From Actinomycetota bacterium (lineage in GTDB: Bacteria > Actinomycetota > Actinomycetes > Propionibacteriales > Propionibacteriaceae): a stretch of DNA of 64,000 nucleotides. Under the pieces are notes generated by a model, which was given only the letters and a program-made list of their open reading frames with translations, was not told the origin of the DNA and made no database searches. The stretch spans positions 145,477 through 209,476 of the forward strand of contig JAIUOT010000056.1 of assembly GCA_020161015.1 (NCBI GenBank), written 5' to 3'. A program made the translations under genes and the position numbers. Shown piece by piece: positions 45,641 to 53,428 of the stretch. The first letter of the stretch is position 1. Each line of letters begins with the position of its first letter.

Positions 45641-46033
45641 ATGAGTTCTCAAGAGGTTCCCCGGCGGCTCAACCTGGTGGGCGAGCTGTGTTGCTCACCG
45701 GTCCTGCAGGCCCCCCTCGAGCCGGACGACGCACTGGCCCTGGCCTCGGCGCTGAAAGTGCTGGCGGACCCGGCGCGGCTGCGGCTGTTGAGCCTCATCC
45801 GTTCGGCCGACGGCGGACGGGCGACCACCGGGGCCCTCGCGGAGCAGGTGCGCCTGACCCAGCCGACGGTGACCCACCACCTGGGTGCGTTGTTCGACGC
45901 CGGCTTCCTCGAGCGGGAGCGGGACGGGCGCCAGACCTGGTACTGGGTGGACACCGACGCGCTGCAGGCGATCCGGCAGCTCCTCGATCCCGCACCGGCC
46001 AGGCAACTGTTGACGATCGAACCGAGAAAGTGA
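45641..46033 (+). CDS. arsR: ArsR-family arsenic-responsive repressor
   Basis: 130-residue ArsR/SmtB winged-helix repressor. HTH region is [21 protein letters not shown] through [23 protein letters not shown] and wing [15 protein letters not shown]-terminal ELCCSP holds adjacent cysteines (residues 17-18), matching the N-terminal As(III) site type of some actinobacterial ArsR proteins; no third cysteine is visible. Its stop overlaps the GTG of arsM. Confidence 0.88.
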   Translation: MSSQEVPRRLNLVGELCCSPVLQAPLEPDDALALASALKVLADPARLRLLSLIRSADGGRATTGALAEQVRLTQPTVTHHLGALFDAGFLERERDGRQTWYWVDTDALQAIRQLLDPAPARQLLTIEPRK

Positions 46034-46821
46034 GCACGGCGATGAGCACGAACGATGTGGTGGAGCAGGTCCGGGACCGGTACGCGGCCGCGGCCCGGGC
46101 GGCGATGGGGACGGGGCGACGGACGCTGGACGTCCTGGACGACCTCGACGGCGGCGGGAGCGGCTGTTGCGGCGGCGACGCCTGCGGTGACGTGTTCGGC
46201 TCGGCGCTGTACGACGGCGAGCAGGCCGACCAGGTTCCCCAGGAGGCGGTGACCGCGAGCCTGGGCTGCGGGAACCCCACCGCTGTCGCCGATCTGAACC
46301 CCGGTGAGCGGGTCCTCGACCTCGGCTCCGGCGGCGGGCTCGACGTCCTGCTCTCCGCCCGCCGGGTCGGCCCCACCGGATTCGCCTACGGCGTCGACAT
46401 GACCGACGAGATGCTGGAGCTGGCCCGCGCGAACGCGGCCAGGGCCGGGGCGACGAACGTCGAGTTCCTGAAGGGACGCATCGAGCAGCTGCCGCTCCCC
46501 GACGGCGCGGTCGACGTGGTGATCTCCAACTGCGTGATCAACCTGTCCGTCGACAAGCCGAAGGTCCTGGCCGAGATGTTCCGCGTCCTCACCCCCGGCG
46601 GACGCGTCGGCGTCTCGGACGTCGTCGCCGAGGACCACCTGAGCGTCGCCGACCGCGAGGAGCGCGGCAGCCACGTCGGCTGTGTCGCCGGAGCGCTGTC
46701 GCGGCAGGAGTACGTGGACGGGCTGACGGCGGCCGGCTTCACCGGGATCGACGTGGTGTTCACCCACGAGGTCGCCCCGCAGATGCACGGCGCCATCGTG
46801 CGGGCGGTCAAGCCGGCCTGA
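46030..46821 (+). CDS. arsM: Arsenite S-adenosylmethionine methyltransferase
   Basis: 263-residue class I methyltransferase. SAM-binding [19 protein letters not shown] is in the middle, and the conserved arsenic cysteines are seen in [18 protein letters not shown] and [10 protein letters not shown]; an N-terminal CCGGDACGD cluster is additional. It converts As(III) to methylated species that the ArsP-like permease may export. GTG 46030 overlaps the arsR stop; ATG 46042 is an alternative. Confidence 0.92.
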   Translation: MSTAMSTNDVVEQVRDRYAAAARAAMGTGRRTLDVLDDLDGGGSGCCGGDACGDVFGSALYDGEQADQVPQEAVTASLGCGNPTAVADLNPGERVLDLGSGGGLDVLLSARRVGPTGFAYGVDMTDEMLELARANAARAGATNVEFLKGRIEQLPLPDGAVDVVISNCVINLSVDKPKVLAEMFRVLTPGGRVGVSDVVAEDHLSVADREERGSHVGCVAGALSRQEYVDGLTAAGFTGIDVVFTHEVAPQMHGAIVRAVKPA

Positions 46822-46891
46822 GTGCGAATCGGCCAGGGGCCGGGACGCGCCAGGGAGTTCGGTCCACACCCACGCAGGGACGCGCTCGGGC

Positions 46892-47620
46892 TCAGGCCGG
46901 CCGGTCCGCCGGACCGTGCCGGCCACGGCCCGATGCCGGCTTGCCCCTGAGCCGCCAGCGGGGACGCGGGAGCATCGCCAGGGCTCGCTTCGGTGACCAC
47001 GCGTACGGTTCGGGGAGCCGCCAGTCGAGCCGGCGCGCCAGCAGCGTCATCAACATGCCGACGACGCTCGCCGCCAGGGTGGCCACAGCGCCGCCCGCGA
47101 GCGGCTGCAGCAAGACGAGGACGAGCGACGCCAGGATCGCCGAGGTCGCGTAGAGCGTGTTGCCACCGAAGACCGCCGGGGTCTTGCGCAGCACGATGTC
47201 CCGGAGCATCCCGCCGCCGATCGCGGTGATGGTGCCCATCATCACCGCCGGCAGCCAGCCCAGGCCGGCGGCGAGGGCCTTCGACGCACCGGCCGCCGAC
47301 CAGCATCCGAGCGCGAGGGCGTCCAGGTACGGGAAGCTCGGGTCCCACAGCCGCCTGCTCACCGGGACCATGAAGGCCACGACCGTCCCCGCGATGGCCA
47401 CGAGCAGGTAGGCGGGATCGGTCAGCGCGAGCGGCGGCCCGACCTGCAGCAGCACGTCACGGATCATGCCGCCGCCGAGCCCGGACATGATCGCGAGGGT
47501 GAGGAAGCCGACCGGGTCGAACCGCTTGGCCCGGGCGATCACCCCGCCCAGGATCGCGTTCATCAGCACACCCGTCAGGTCGACCACCCGGACGAACAGC
47601 TCGATCGGCTCAGGATTCAT
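46892..47620 (-). CDS. TRIC/UPF0126 family membrane protein
   Basis: 242-residue protein with the duplicated three-helix repeat: MNPEPIELFVRVVDLTGV, GLGGGMIRDVLLQVGPP and AIGGGMLRDIVLRKTPAVF. The paired GGGM(I/L)RD motifs characterise trimeric intracellular cation-channel family proteins, which also include glycine/amino-acid-linked YadS/YicG members. ATG 47620 begins the first repeat; the ATG 30 bases upstream is less likely. Function in bacteria is not settled. Confidence 0.88.
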   Translation of the reverse strand: MNPEPIELFVRVVDLTGVLMNAILGGVIARAKRFDPVGFLTLAIMSGLGGGMIRDVLLQVGPPLALTDPAYLLVAIAGTVVAFMVPVSRRLWDPSFPYLDALALGCWSAAGASKALAAGLGWLPAVMMGTITAIGGGMLRDIVLRKTPAVFGGNTLYATSAILASLVLVLLQPLAGGAVATLAASVVGMLMTLLARRLDWRLPEPYAWSPKRALAMLPRPRWRLRGKPASGRGRHGPADRPA

Positions 47621-47743
47621 GATGTGCCCAGCCTGCCCAATGGCGGGCACAATCCCGTGCGCGGATCGCCGGGAAGGGTCTCCTCAAAGATGCCCGGCGG
47701 CTGGATCGCCGACGTCGTCCACAGGAAAACGCTCCAGGATTGC

Positions 47744-48172
47744 TCAGGCGTTCTCCGCCGAGGACCCCGGGCCGAGCGGGCCGTGGACGAGGGTGGCGAG
47801 GAAGCCGCCGACGAAGGTGTCCCCGAGCCCGATCGTGGTGGGAGAGGGCTCGTCGAGGAGCCGTCCCGGCACGCACGCGACCCGGCCCCCGAGCCGCTCC
47901 ACGATGCCGGCGGCGAACGCGAGCCCGCCGGGGTGCACCGGTCCGCCCCGGATGCCGGCCAGATCGTCCGCGGTGAAGTCGTCGCCGTGGCAGTAGCGGG
48001 TGCTGGCGAGGTCGACACCACCGGCGAGGGCGGCCGCGAAGTCGCTCGCACGCTCGCCCTGCGCGAGCGACCAGTACTTGGTGTGCACCACGACGGTCGG
48101 CGCGATGGCGTACGGCGCGAGCTGAGCCAGCGCGGTGACGACGTCCTCGACGTCGCGGAGGCGGCAGACGCC
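47744..48172 (-). pseudogene. ADP-dependent phosphofructokinase/glucokinase, C-terminal fragment
   Basis: About 140 C-terminal residues remain: TVVVHTKYWSLAQGERASDF, VDLASTRYCHGDDFTADDL and SPTTIGLGDTFVGGFLATLV. The final GLGDTFVGG is the GXGD catalytic motif of ADP-dependent sugar kinases (full length about 400). The N-terminal two thirds is missing; homology stops near 48172, where the plus-strand relic begins. No start codon belongs to it. Confidence 0.65.
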
Positions 48173-48499
48173 GATCCGGGCTACACCGAGCGGTGGATCG
48201 TCCACAAGTCGCCCGCGTTCAGCGCCACCGAGCTCGTCGTCCGGCCGGGGGCAGCCGTCACCCTCACCAACACGGACGCCTACGGGGCGATCGTCATCCA
48301 GGGCCACGGGACCTTCGGGGCGCACGATGCGGCCGCGTCCACGCTGATCCGCTTCGGCGACCTGACCGAGGACGAGTTCTTCGTCTCCGAGGAGGCCGCA
48401 CGCCGGGGCGTCCGCGTCACCAACCGCAGCACGGTCGAACCCCCCGTCCTGCTGAAGCACTTCGGGCCGGGCAACGCGGCCCTCGAAGCCCTGGGCTGA
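48160..48499 (+). pseudogene. C-terminal fragment of a cupin-like sugar-isomerase-type protein
   Basis: Plus-strand residues GYTERWIVHKSPAFSATEL, VVRPGAAVTLTNTDAYGAIV, IQGHGTFG and VLLKHFGPGNAALEALG are coherent and end at TGA 48497-48499. The HGTFG and LTNTDAYG parts look like a cupin barrel, as in class II phosphomannose-isomerase-like proteins. The start is missing; the sequence upstream is the antisense ADP-kinase relic, so the gene was cut at its 5' part. Identity is tentative. Confidence 0.45.
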
Positions 48500-48526
48500 A
48501 CCGGGGCCTCCACGGCCCCTTCTGCG

Positions 48527-48660
48527 TCAGGGCACCGCGGGGTAGTCCACCACGGTGACCGGGGTGCTGGGGTTGGCGATGGTCGAGGAGCCTCCCGTGC
48601 CGTTGACGACGTGCGGGATCCCGCCCTTCCCCTTCGCGGGGTCGAGGAAGATCGTGAGCA
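48527..48660 (-). pseudogene. C-terminal tail of an unidentified protein, cut by ISL3 insertion
   Basis: Before a stop at 48527, the minus strand reads LTIFLDPAKGKGGIPHVVNG, TGGSSTIANPSTPVTVVDYP. This is the kind of low-GC-independent coherent sequence expected from a real C-terminus, but it runs straight into ISL3 sequence near 48660. A secreted or surface protein is possible. Weakly supported. Confidence 0.3.
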
Positions 48661-48661
48661 A

Positions 48662-49140
48662 GCAGGACCTCCACGGACACCGCGGCCGTGCCGGCGACCC
48701 GCTGTACTCGGCGCGACGCACCCTGCACACCGACACCGACCTGCTCACCGACAAGCAGAAGAACCGGCTTGATGCCCTGTTCGCCGACGATGATCACGTC
48801 GCCGTCGAGGTCACCTGGGCCGCCTACCAGCGAATGATCACCGCCTACCGCGAACCCGACCCTGCCCGTGGCCATGGCCTGATGGAGCAACTCATCGCCA
48901 GCCTCAGCAGCGGCATCCCGACCGCGCTCGTCGAACTCCGATCCCTCAGCCGAACCCTGAAACAGCGGGCCGCCGACGTGCTGGCCTACTTCGACCGGCC
49001 CGGCACCAGCAACGGCCCTACCGAAGCGATCAACGGCCGGCTCGAACACCTCCACGGCAGCGCACTCGGCTTCCGGAACCTCACCAACTACATCGCCCGC
49101 AGCCTGCTCGAGACCGGTGGATTCAGACCCCGCCTACACC
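48662..49140 (+). mobile_element. ISL3-type transposase fragment (type 1), 3' part
   Basis: About 160 C-terminal residues of an ISL3/IS204-type transposase (DLHGHRGRAGDPLYSARRTL, TLKQRAADVLAYFDRPGTSN, ARSLLETGGFRP) almost identical to the minus-strand ISL3 copy at 60.8-62.1 kb. Its 5' part is lost and homology stops at 49140 (CTACACC), where IS110 begins; the missing terminus reappears at 50485-50495 (TGTGAAGAGCC). So IS110 sits just inside the end of this ISL3 copy. Confidence 0.85.
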
Positions 49141-49163
49141 TCCGCAGATGCTCCTATAGATTG

Positions 49164-50249
49164 TCAACCCGCGGTGGCGGATCGCGACTGGTCGAGTGCT
49201 TCGCGGATGAGGGGCAGTAGTTCGCGCACGACGTAGCGCTTGAGGCATCGGATGATCTCCCTCTTGGTGAGCCCTTGCTGGGTTCGCCGTTCCACGTAGT
49301 CACGGGTCGGTTGGTGATAGCGCATCCGGACCATGACGACGGTGTAGAGAGCGCTGTTGGCCGCTCTGTCGCCACCGCGGTTGAGTCGGTGTCGATCGGT
49401 CCGACCTGAGGAGGCTGGCAGCGGGCTGGTCCCACACAACGCGGCGAACGCCGCCTCGGACGTCAGCCGGTCCGGGTTGTCGCCGGCCGTAATCAGCAGC
49501 TGTCCGGCAACCTCGGGACCGACACCCATCCGCTCGACCAGGTGGGGCGCGGTTGCCGCAATCAGGGCCTCGAGTTCGCGGTCGGCGTCGGCGATCTCCT
49601 CACTCAGGTCCTGGTGGCGTTTGGCCAGGCGACGCAGCGCTGTCTTGACCCCCTGGACCGGGTCGGTGAGGTCCCCGGTGGGACGGAGCCGGGCACAGGC
49701 CACGACCAGCGCTGATGACCCTAGCCCAGCCAGTTGCTCGCGCAGCTCGGCGGGGGCGGTGATGATCGTTTGGCGCAGCGCGTTGATCGCCGCGGTGCGG
49801 GCCTTGATCGCACCGGTTCGAGCCACCCGGATGGCACGGATGGACTCGACCACCGCGTCGCGGCTTTTCGGTGTTCCCGTCGCTGTCCCGGCCTGGACAG
49901 CGCGGGCAGCAGCGACCGCGTCAACCGGGTCGGACTTACCCTGCCTGCGCCGGGCACGGCGATCGGGCCGGTCGACCTCGACGAGCCTGACCCCCTCGCC
50001 TCGCAAGTAGCGGGCCAGGCCGGCGCCGTAGGAGCCCGTGCCCTCGATGCCGACCGCGACGAGCGTGCCGTGGCCCCGCAGCCACACCAACAAGTCGCAG
50101 TAGCCGACCCGAGTGGTCGGGAAGCTCGCCTGGCCAAGCACCCGGCCAAGGTGGTCCAACGCGGCGGCGGTATGGGTGTCGGCGTGGGTATCCACCCCGC
50201 CGGTGACTTCTCCCGCCTCCACGACGGCAGCGCTGATCGTTCCTACCAT
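49164..50249 (-). CDS. IS110-family transposase
   Basis: 361-residue DEDD transposase. The RuvC-like N-terminal domain has VTGGVDTHADTHTAAALD, VGIEGTGSYG and RQGKSDPVDAVAAARAV with the acidic residues; the C-terminal transposase_20 domain has MGVGPEVAGQLLITAGDNPD and LCGTSPLPASSGRTDRHRLN, ending with the conserved serine region (NRGGDRAANSALY). Such enzymes act with a bridge RNA to choose target and donor. ATG 50249; longer frame has no better start. The frame is intact, so it may be active. Confidence 0.92.
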   Translation of the reverse strand: MVGTISAAVVEAGEVTGGVDTHADTHTAAALDHLGRVLGQASFPTTRVGYCDLLVWLRGHGTLVAVGIEGTGSYGAGLARYLRGEGVRLVEVDRPDRRARRRQGKSDPVDAVAAARAVQAGTATGTPKSRDAVVESIRAIRVARTGAIKARTAAINALRQTIITAPAELREQLAGLGSSALVVACARLRPTGDLTDPVQGVKTALRRLAKRHQDLSEEIADADRELEALIAATAPHLVERMGVGPEVAGQLLITAGDNPDRLTSEAAFAALCGTSPLPASSGRTDRHRLNRGGDRAANSALYTVVMVRMRYHQPTRDYVERRTQQGLTKREIIRCLKRYVVRELLPLIREALDQSRSATAG

Positions 50250-50484
50250 GGATGTCGTTCCGTTCTGTTCGACGTCGATCGGACTGAACGCAACAGCCGG
50301 TCGGGCGGACAGCACAGTGACGAGGCGCGGCCAAGCTCCTATCAGGTCACGCTCCGTCCGGCCGGTGCGCTCGCCCCCGGGCGCCGACAGATCAATTGCA
50401 GGGCACAGGCCAGTGAAGAGCAGAGTCAGACACCCAGGGACTTCCGCCCCATTCTCACGAACCAGGCAGCACGGCCATCATCAC
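50250..50484 (-). ncRNA. Upstream region of IS110, candidate bridge-RNA locus
   Basis: The 235 non-coding bases between the IS110 transposase start and the element's end contain no ORF. In the IS110 group this position (upstream of the transposase, for the IS110 subgroup) encodes the bridge RNA with two loops for target and donor DNA. The position is the only evidence; no loop could be assigned by eye. Confidence 0.35.
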
Positions 50485-50566
50485 TGTGAAGAGCCAGAGA
50501 ACTACCGGCTACGCATGCCCCTGATCGCCAGAGGACTCGACCAACCCCCACCCCACGTTGAGAGCC
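50485..50566 (+). mobile_element. ISL3 type-1 end and ISL3 type-2 3' remnant
   Basis: TGTGAAGAGCC at 50485-50495 is the terminal inverted repeat of the type-1 ISL3. Immediately after it, 50497-50566 matches the last 70 bases of the second ISL3-type element (encoding ENYRLRMPLIARGLDQPPPH), ending in a degenerate TTGAGAGCC terminus. The type-1 element therefore had inserted into an older type-2 copy, now reduced to this stub. Confidence 0.75.
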
Positions 50567-50617
50567 GACAATCTCCCCAAATAGCTCCGAAATTCCGGGC
50601 GACTTCTTGTATTTGGA

Positions 50618-51142
50618 CTACTCGACGGCGGGAACCTCGATGCGGGCGATCCGGTCGTCGCTGAAGGTAAGTGTCGCGCGTCCGAGGATCACCGCCGCCG
50701 CCGAGTTCCACGCTCGCTGCTGGGGGCTGTCATTGATCGCTGCAAACCACGGGCTGGGTCCGTTGGTCTCAATCGGCATCCAGCAGACGTCCTTGCGCAT
50801 GTGTGGTTGCGCGGACAGGATCCCAACCGCCCGAAGCTCATCGAACGGCACGGTGTCTGGGGGAACCATCTTGGTGCTGAACAGACCGACCTTGAGCCCG
50901 ACTCGAACGGCTCGGGATTCGGTCAGGAGGAGACAACCGGGCCTGGCGTAGTTGTCAAGGCTGGCCATGAACATCAACACGGGTCGATCGTCGCTTCGCA
51001 TCAGGGGAGCGATCTCCGCAGCAAAGAGCCCGACCACCTGTTGAACGCGCAGGGTGAGCGGCTCGCCGGTGAGACCTGCCAACCCCGCCCCGGCATGAGC
51101 AGCCGCGATGAGTTGATCTTCGAGCTTGTCGTCAAGTTTCAT
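50618..51142 (-). CDS. Hypothetical protein, first cargo gene of the island
   Basis: 174-residue soluble protein, mixed alpha/beta, with PVLMFMASLDNYARPGCLLLTESRAVRVGLKVG, HMRKDVCWMPIETNG and ATLTFSDDRIARIEVPAVE. The middle resembles the beta-rich PH-like/YdhN-type (SHOCT- or bPH2-like) domains, but I cannot assign it securely. GGGGGAGGTCAC is an excellent ribosome site before the ATG at 51142. It is transcribed away from the Hsp70 cluster. Codon use is less GC-rich than the genome to the left. Confidence 0.65.
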   Translation of the reverse strand: MKLDDKLEDQLIAAAHAGAGLAGLTGEPLTLRVQQVVGLFAAEIAPLMRSDDRPVLMFMASLDNYARPGCLLLTESRAVRVGLKVGLFSTKMVPPDTVPFDELRAVGILSAQPHMRKDVCWMPIETNGPSPWFAAINDSPQQRAWNSAAAVILGRATLTFSDDRIARIEVPAVE

Positions 51143-51226
51143 GTGACCTCCCCCACGTGAGCATTCTCCCATTTACGCCACTACCCTAGGAGAAGGACAC
51201 ACCTCAGACGGGGCCATGGACAGGTA

Positions 51227-51340
51227 ATGATGGAGGTGATCGACTTTCTGGTCAAGGAGGGCCGCGCGCCGACGACACAGCGCAAACTGGTGCGGGCGGC
51301 GGCACACCTCGGCTCCTGGCTGGATGCCGAAGGGGCCTGA
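51227..51340 (+). pseudogene. Possible tyrosine-recombinase N-terminal relic
   Basis: 37 codons from ATG to TGA: the sequence VIDFLVKEGRAPTTQRKLVR and AAAHLGSWLDAEG has the pattern of integrase N-terminal SAM-like domains (short helix, then R..A..HL..WL...G). No catalytic part follows. Identity rests on pattern only. If real, it could be the remnant of the integrase that brought in the island. Confidence 0.3.
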
Positions 51341-51653
51341 AGACCTCGACGCAGGGTGTGTGGTTCGGCTGGTCGGAGAGGACAACGAACACCACCCGGG
51401 GCACCATTCGGTCAACGACCACCAACCGCCTTCTCTGTTCATCGGGCTCGTCACGGCCAACCTTGGCCTTCAACGCCGTTACGCGTCCGGTGTGACCATC
51501 GCGGACGGTCTCATCGAGCATCTGCCCACCGGCTGGTTCGTTGGACGCTCGACGGCGCGGCCACTCTGAGCATGGAGTGACGTCCGGAACAAGAGCGAAC
51601 ACCGGTCCCGAGGTCCGACGGTCAGCCAGCTGATCAGGTCGGTCCGCCGGAAT

Positions 51654-51684
51654 GCTGGCAAGGGGCGTTCCCGCCCTTGCCAGC
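51654..51684. terminator. Perfect 11-base stem hairpin
   Basis: GCTGGCAAGGG (51654-51664) and CCCTTGCCAGC (51674-51684) form perfect arms around a 9-base loop, in the region between the hypothetical gene and the Hsp70 cluster. It could isolate the cluster from upstream transcription; there is no T-run. Confidence 0.5.
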
Positions 51685-51917
51685 AGGGTCTTAACGACAC
51701 ACCACTCTCCGGGTCTTCCACGAGGCGACTCGCCTCCCTGGGCCCCTTTACACTGTTTCGCGGCGCGTGGGTCCCGACGAGTTTCGTTCAGCAAGTCCGC
51801 CCATTGTGAGACTGATGGCCCGACCCGGAGGTGGCGTTGATAGCATCGGCGCGGGGGTTGGCTCCGTCGGCTCGGAGCCAGTCGGCAACGATGTTTGGCC
51901 CCGAGGGGGGAGTAGTT

Positions 51918-52148
51918 ATGGCAGGCCCTGCGATTGGCATCGACCTCGGCACGACCTACTCTGCGATTGCGATGCTGGGGGAGTCCGGTTCGCCGATGAT
52001 GCTGACAAATCGTGAGGGTGGCCGGATCACGCCGTCAGTGGTCTATTTCCAAGAGGACGGCTCCGTGCTGGTCGGCGAGATGGCAAAGCGCAGTGCGGCC
52101 GTCAACCCTCTCGACACGGTTGAGTGGGTGAAACGCCTTGCGAAGTAA
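51918..52148 (+). CDS. Hsp70-family protein, N-terminal segment (gene split by inversion)
   Basis: 76 residues starting [19 protein letters not shown] (Hsp70 phosphate-1 motif), then [40 protein letters not shown] and VKR, at which point the next canonical residues (HMG) should follow. Instead the frame runs into LAK and a stop. The expected continuation lies on the other strand starting at 53024. ATG 51918 is preceded by CGAGGGGGGAG. The protein as read now would be a useless nucleotide-binding-domain fragment. Treated as part of one gene 51918-53427 interrupted by inversion. Confidence 0.9.
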   Translation: MAGPAIGIDLGTTYSAIAMLGESGSPMMLTNREGGRITPSVVYFQEDGSVLVGEMAKRSAAVNPLDTVEWVKRLAK

Positions 52149-53027
52149 CGTCCTTTACAACCAGGGGGGGGCGATTGTCGTCGCGGGCCGCTCGAGCGCC
52201 GCCTGGATCGCGGCACCGAGGGCAACCATCTCGTCGGGATTGCCGGCTCGGGTCGGCTTCTTCCCGCTGACATGTTCGATCATGGTAGCAACCATCGGCA
52301 TTCGGGTGGAGCCACCAACGAGCAGGATCTGATCGAGGTCGGTCCAGTTCAGCCCGAGCTCCTCGATGAGCGAAATCATCAGGTCGCGGGCCTGGTTGAG
52401 AAGGTCCGAGCTGATCTCCTCAAGGGTTTCGCGCGTCAGCGAGATGGTCCTGGTCACGCCTCCTCCGCTGAGCGCGACCTTCGTTGTGGTCGTCTGGCTG
52501 AGTGTTCGCTTCGCCGTTTCGGCACGCTCGCGGAGCCCTGCCTCGTCCTCGAAGCTCGCCATGAGGTCTATCCCGCCTTGCGCCTGGAACTCCGTGTTAA
52601 GCCAGATCATGACCCGGTCGTCCCAGTCCTTGCCGCCCAGCTCGTGCAGGCCGTCAGTCCCCTTCACGTCGAGGATCCCGCCGGACACGGTCATTACAGT
52701 GACATCGAAGGTGCCGCCGCCGAGATCGAAGACCAAGATCGTGCCGTCTCGCCCGCCATCAGCGCCGTAGGCGAGGGCCGCGGCTGTTGGCTCGTTGAGC
52801 ACACGCAGAACGTTGAGCCCGGCGATTCGGCCGGCATCACGCGTCGCGCGGCGTTTGGCGTCGTCGAAGTACGCCGGCACGGTGATCACGACATCGCTCA
52901 CCTGACCTTCACCGAGGTAAAGTTCGGCATCCTCCTTAAGGCGCTTGAGGATGATCGCCGATACAGTCTCAGGGGTGTGAACGGCGCCGTTGGGCGCTTC
53001 GAATCGCCAGTCCGGGTTTCCCATATG
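52138..53027. other. 890-base inverted segment inside the Hsp70 gene
   Basis: Left border: AAACGCC then TTGCGAAG (52137/52138). Right border: CCCATAT then GGGGCCTCGG (53026-53028). If the segment is turned round, the left joint reads GTGAAACGCCATATGGGAAAC, giving VEWVKRHMGNPDW, exactly the Hsp70 consensus. The right joint gives [16 protein letters not shown], matching the VKDVTPLSLGIET motif, when the G8 tract (52164-52171) is read with one more G. Long flanking inverted repeats are not evident; only short GCC-type microhomology is shared. Confidence 0.85.
52155..53024 (-). CDS. Hsp70-family protein, central segment on the opposite strand
   Basis: 289 residues from [20 protein letters not shown] to a stop after IAPPWL. 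It contains the rest of the nucleotide-binding domain: [40 protein letters not shown] (connect 1), [21 protein letters not shown] (phosphate 2), [12 protein letters not shown] and [18 protein letters not shown] (adenosine motif), [16 protein letters not shown] (connect 2). It is uninterrupted and shows no decay apart from the homopolymer-dependent frame at its end, so inversion is recent or reversible. The ATG at 53024 is an internal Met of the full gene. Confidence 0.88.
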   Translation of the reverse strand: MGNPDWRFEAPNGAVHTPETVSAIILKRLKEDAELYLGEGQVSDVVITVPAYFDDAKRRATRDAGRIAGLNVLRVLNEPTAAALAYGADGGRDGTILVFDLGGGTFDVTVMTVSGGILDVKGTDGLHELGGKDWDDRVMIWLNTEFQAQGGIDLMASFEDEAGLRERAETAKRTLSQTTTTKVALSGGGVTRTISLTRETLEEISSDLLNQARDLMISLIEELGLNWTDLDQILLVGGSTRMPMVATMIEHVSGKKPTRAGNPDEMVALGAAIQAALERPATTIAPPWL

Positions 53028-53427
53028 GGGCCTCGGCACGATCGCGATCGATTCTGACACGGACCAACAGCGAAACTTCATCATCATTCCGCGGAACGCC
53101 AAGATCCCTGCCAAATCGGCCGAGTCGTTCAGCACGGTTGTTGACGGCCAGACCGAAATCCGGCTCAGAGTCACGCAGGGAGATGACCCCGACCCGGCGT
53201 TCGTCAAGGAAATCGGTGTGCAGACCATCCCGATCCCACCTTATCCCAAGGGTGCCGGGATCGGGATCGAATACGCCTACGACATCGACCAGATCGTCTT
53301 CATAAGTGTCTACGACCTGACGGCCGAGAAGCTGATCTCGACCTTCGAGGTCTGCAACGAAGCGAACCTTGATCCTGAAGCAATTGAAAACGCCCATATC
53401 CAAAACCGGAACACCGAGGTGAACTGA
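53026..53427 (+). CDS. Hsp70-family protein, C-terminal substrate-binding segment
   Basis: After the inverted part the plus strand resumes the Hsp70 protein with [79 protein letters not shown] and [17 protein letters not shown]. This is a typical beta-sandwich substrate-binding domain. The helical lid is almost absent, so the full protein (about 500 residues) is a short, lid-less Hsp70, unlike housekeeping DnaK. TTG at 52990 opens the current frame, but it is inside the inverted part and probably not used. Two bases separate its stop from the J-like gene start. Confidence 0.85.
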   Translation, partial: WGLGTIAIDSDTDQQRNFIIIPRNAKIPAKSAESFSTVVDGQTEIRLRVTQGDDPDPAFVKEIGVQTIPIPPYPKGAGIGIEYAYDIDQIVFISVYDLTAEKLISTFEVCNEANLDPEAIENAHIQNRNTEVN

Positions 53428-53428
53428 C

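Larger units (their letters stand above)
49141..50484 (-). mobile_element. IS110-family insertion sequence, complete
   Basis: 1344-base element placed between the two separated pieces of the type-1 ISL3 end, which fixes its borders to within a few bases. It has one transposase and about 235 bases of upstream non-coding sequence, where an IS110 bridge RNA would be expected. No terminal inverted repeats are visible, as is normal for IS110. Confidence 0.8.
51143..51917. other. Intergenic region of 775 bases with decayed sequence
   Basis: No intact gene is supported. It holds a short open frame at 51227-51340 whose residues (MMEVIDFLVKEGRAPTTQRK, then LVRAAAHLGSWLDAEGA) resemble the N-terminal core-binding part of a tyrosine recombinase and stop at TGA, a likely integrase relic. 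A hairpin follows at 51654-51684. Frames on both strands between 51340 and 51800 are not convincing. The region should include the promoter of the Hsp70 cluster. Confidence 0.5.

Noticed and set aside
51252..51794. 180-codon minus-strand frame in the intergenic region
   Set aside because: Composition is like random translation, no start site or domain could be found.
51918..53427. Assembly artefact as the explanation of split Hsp70
   Set aside because: Not excluded, but both borders are sharp and repaired joints are canonical, which a chimeric join would rarely give; kept as a finding to be checked with reads.
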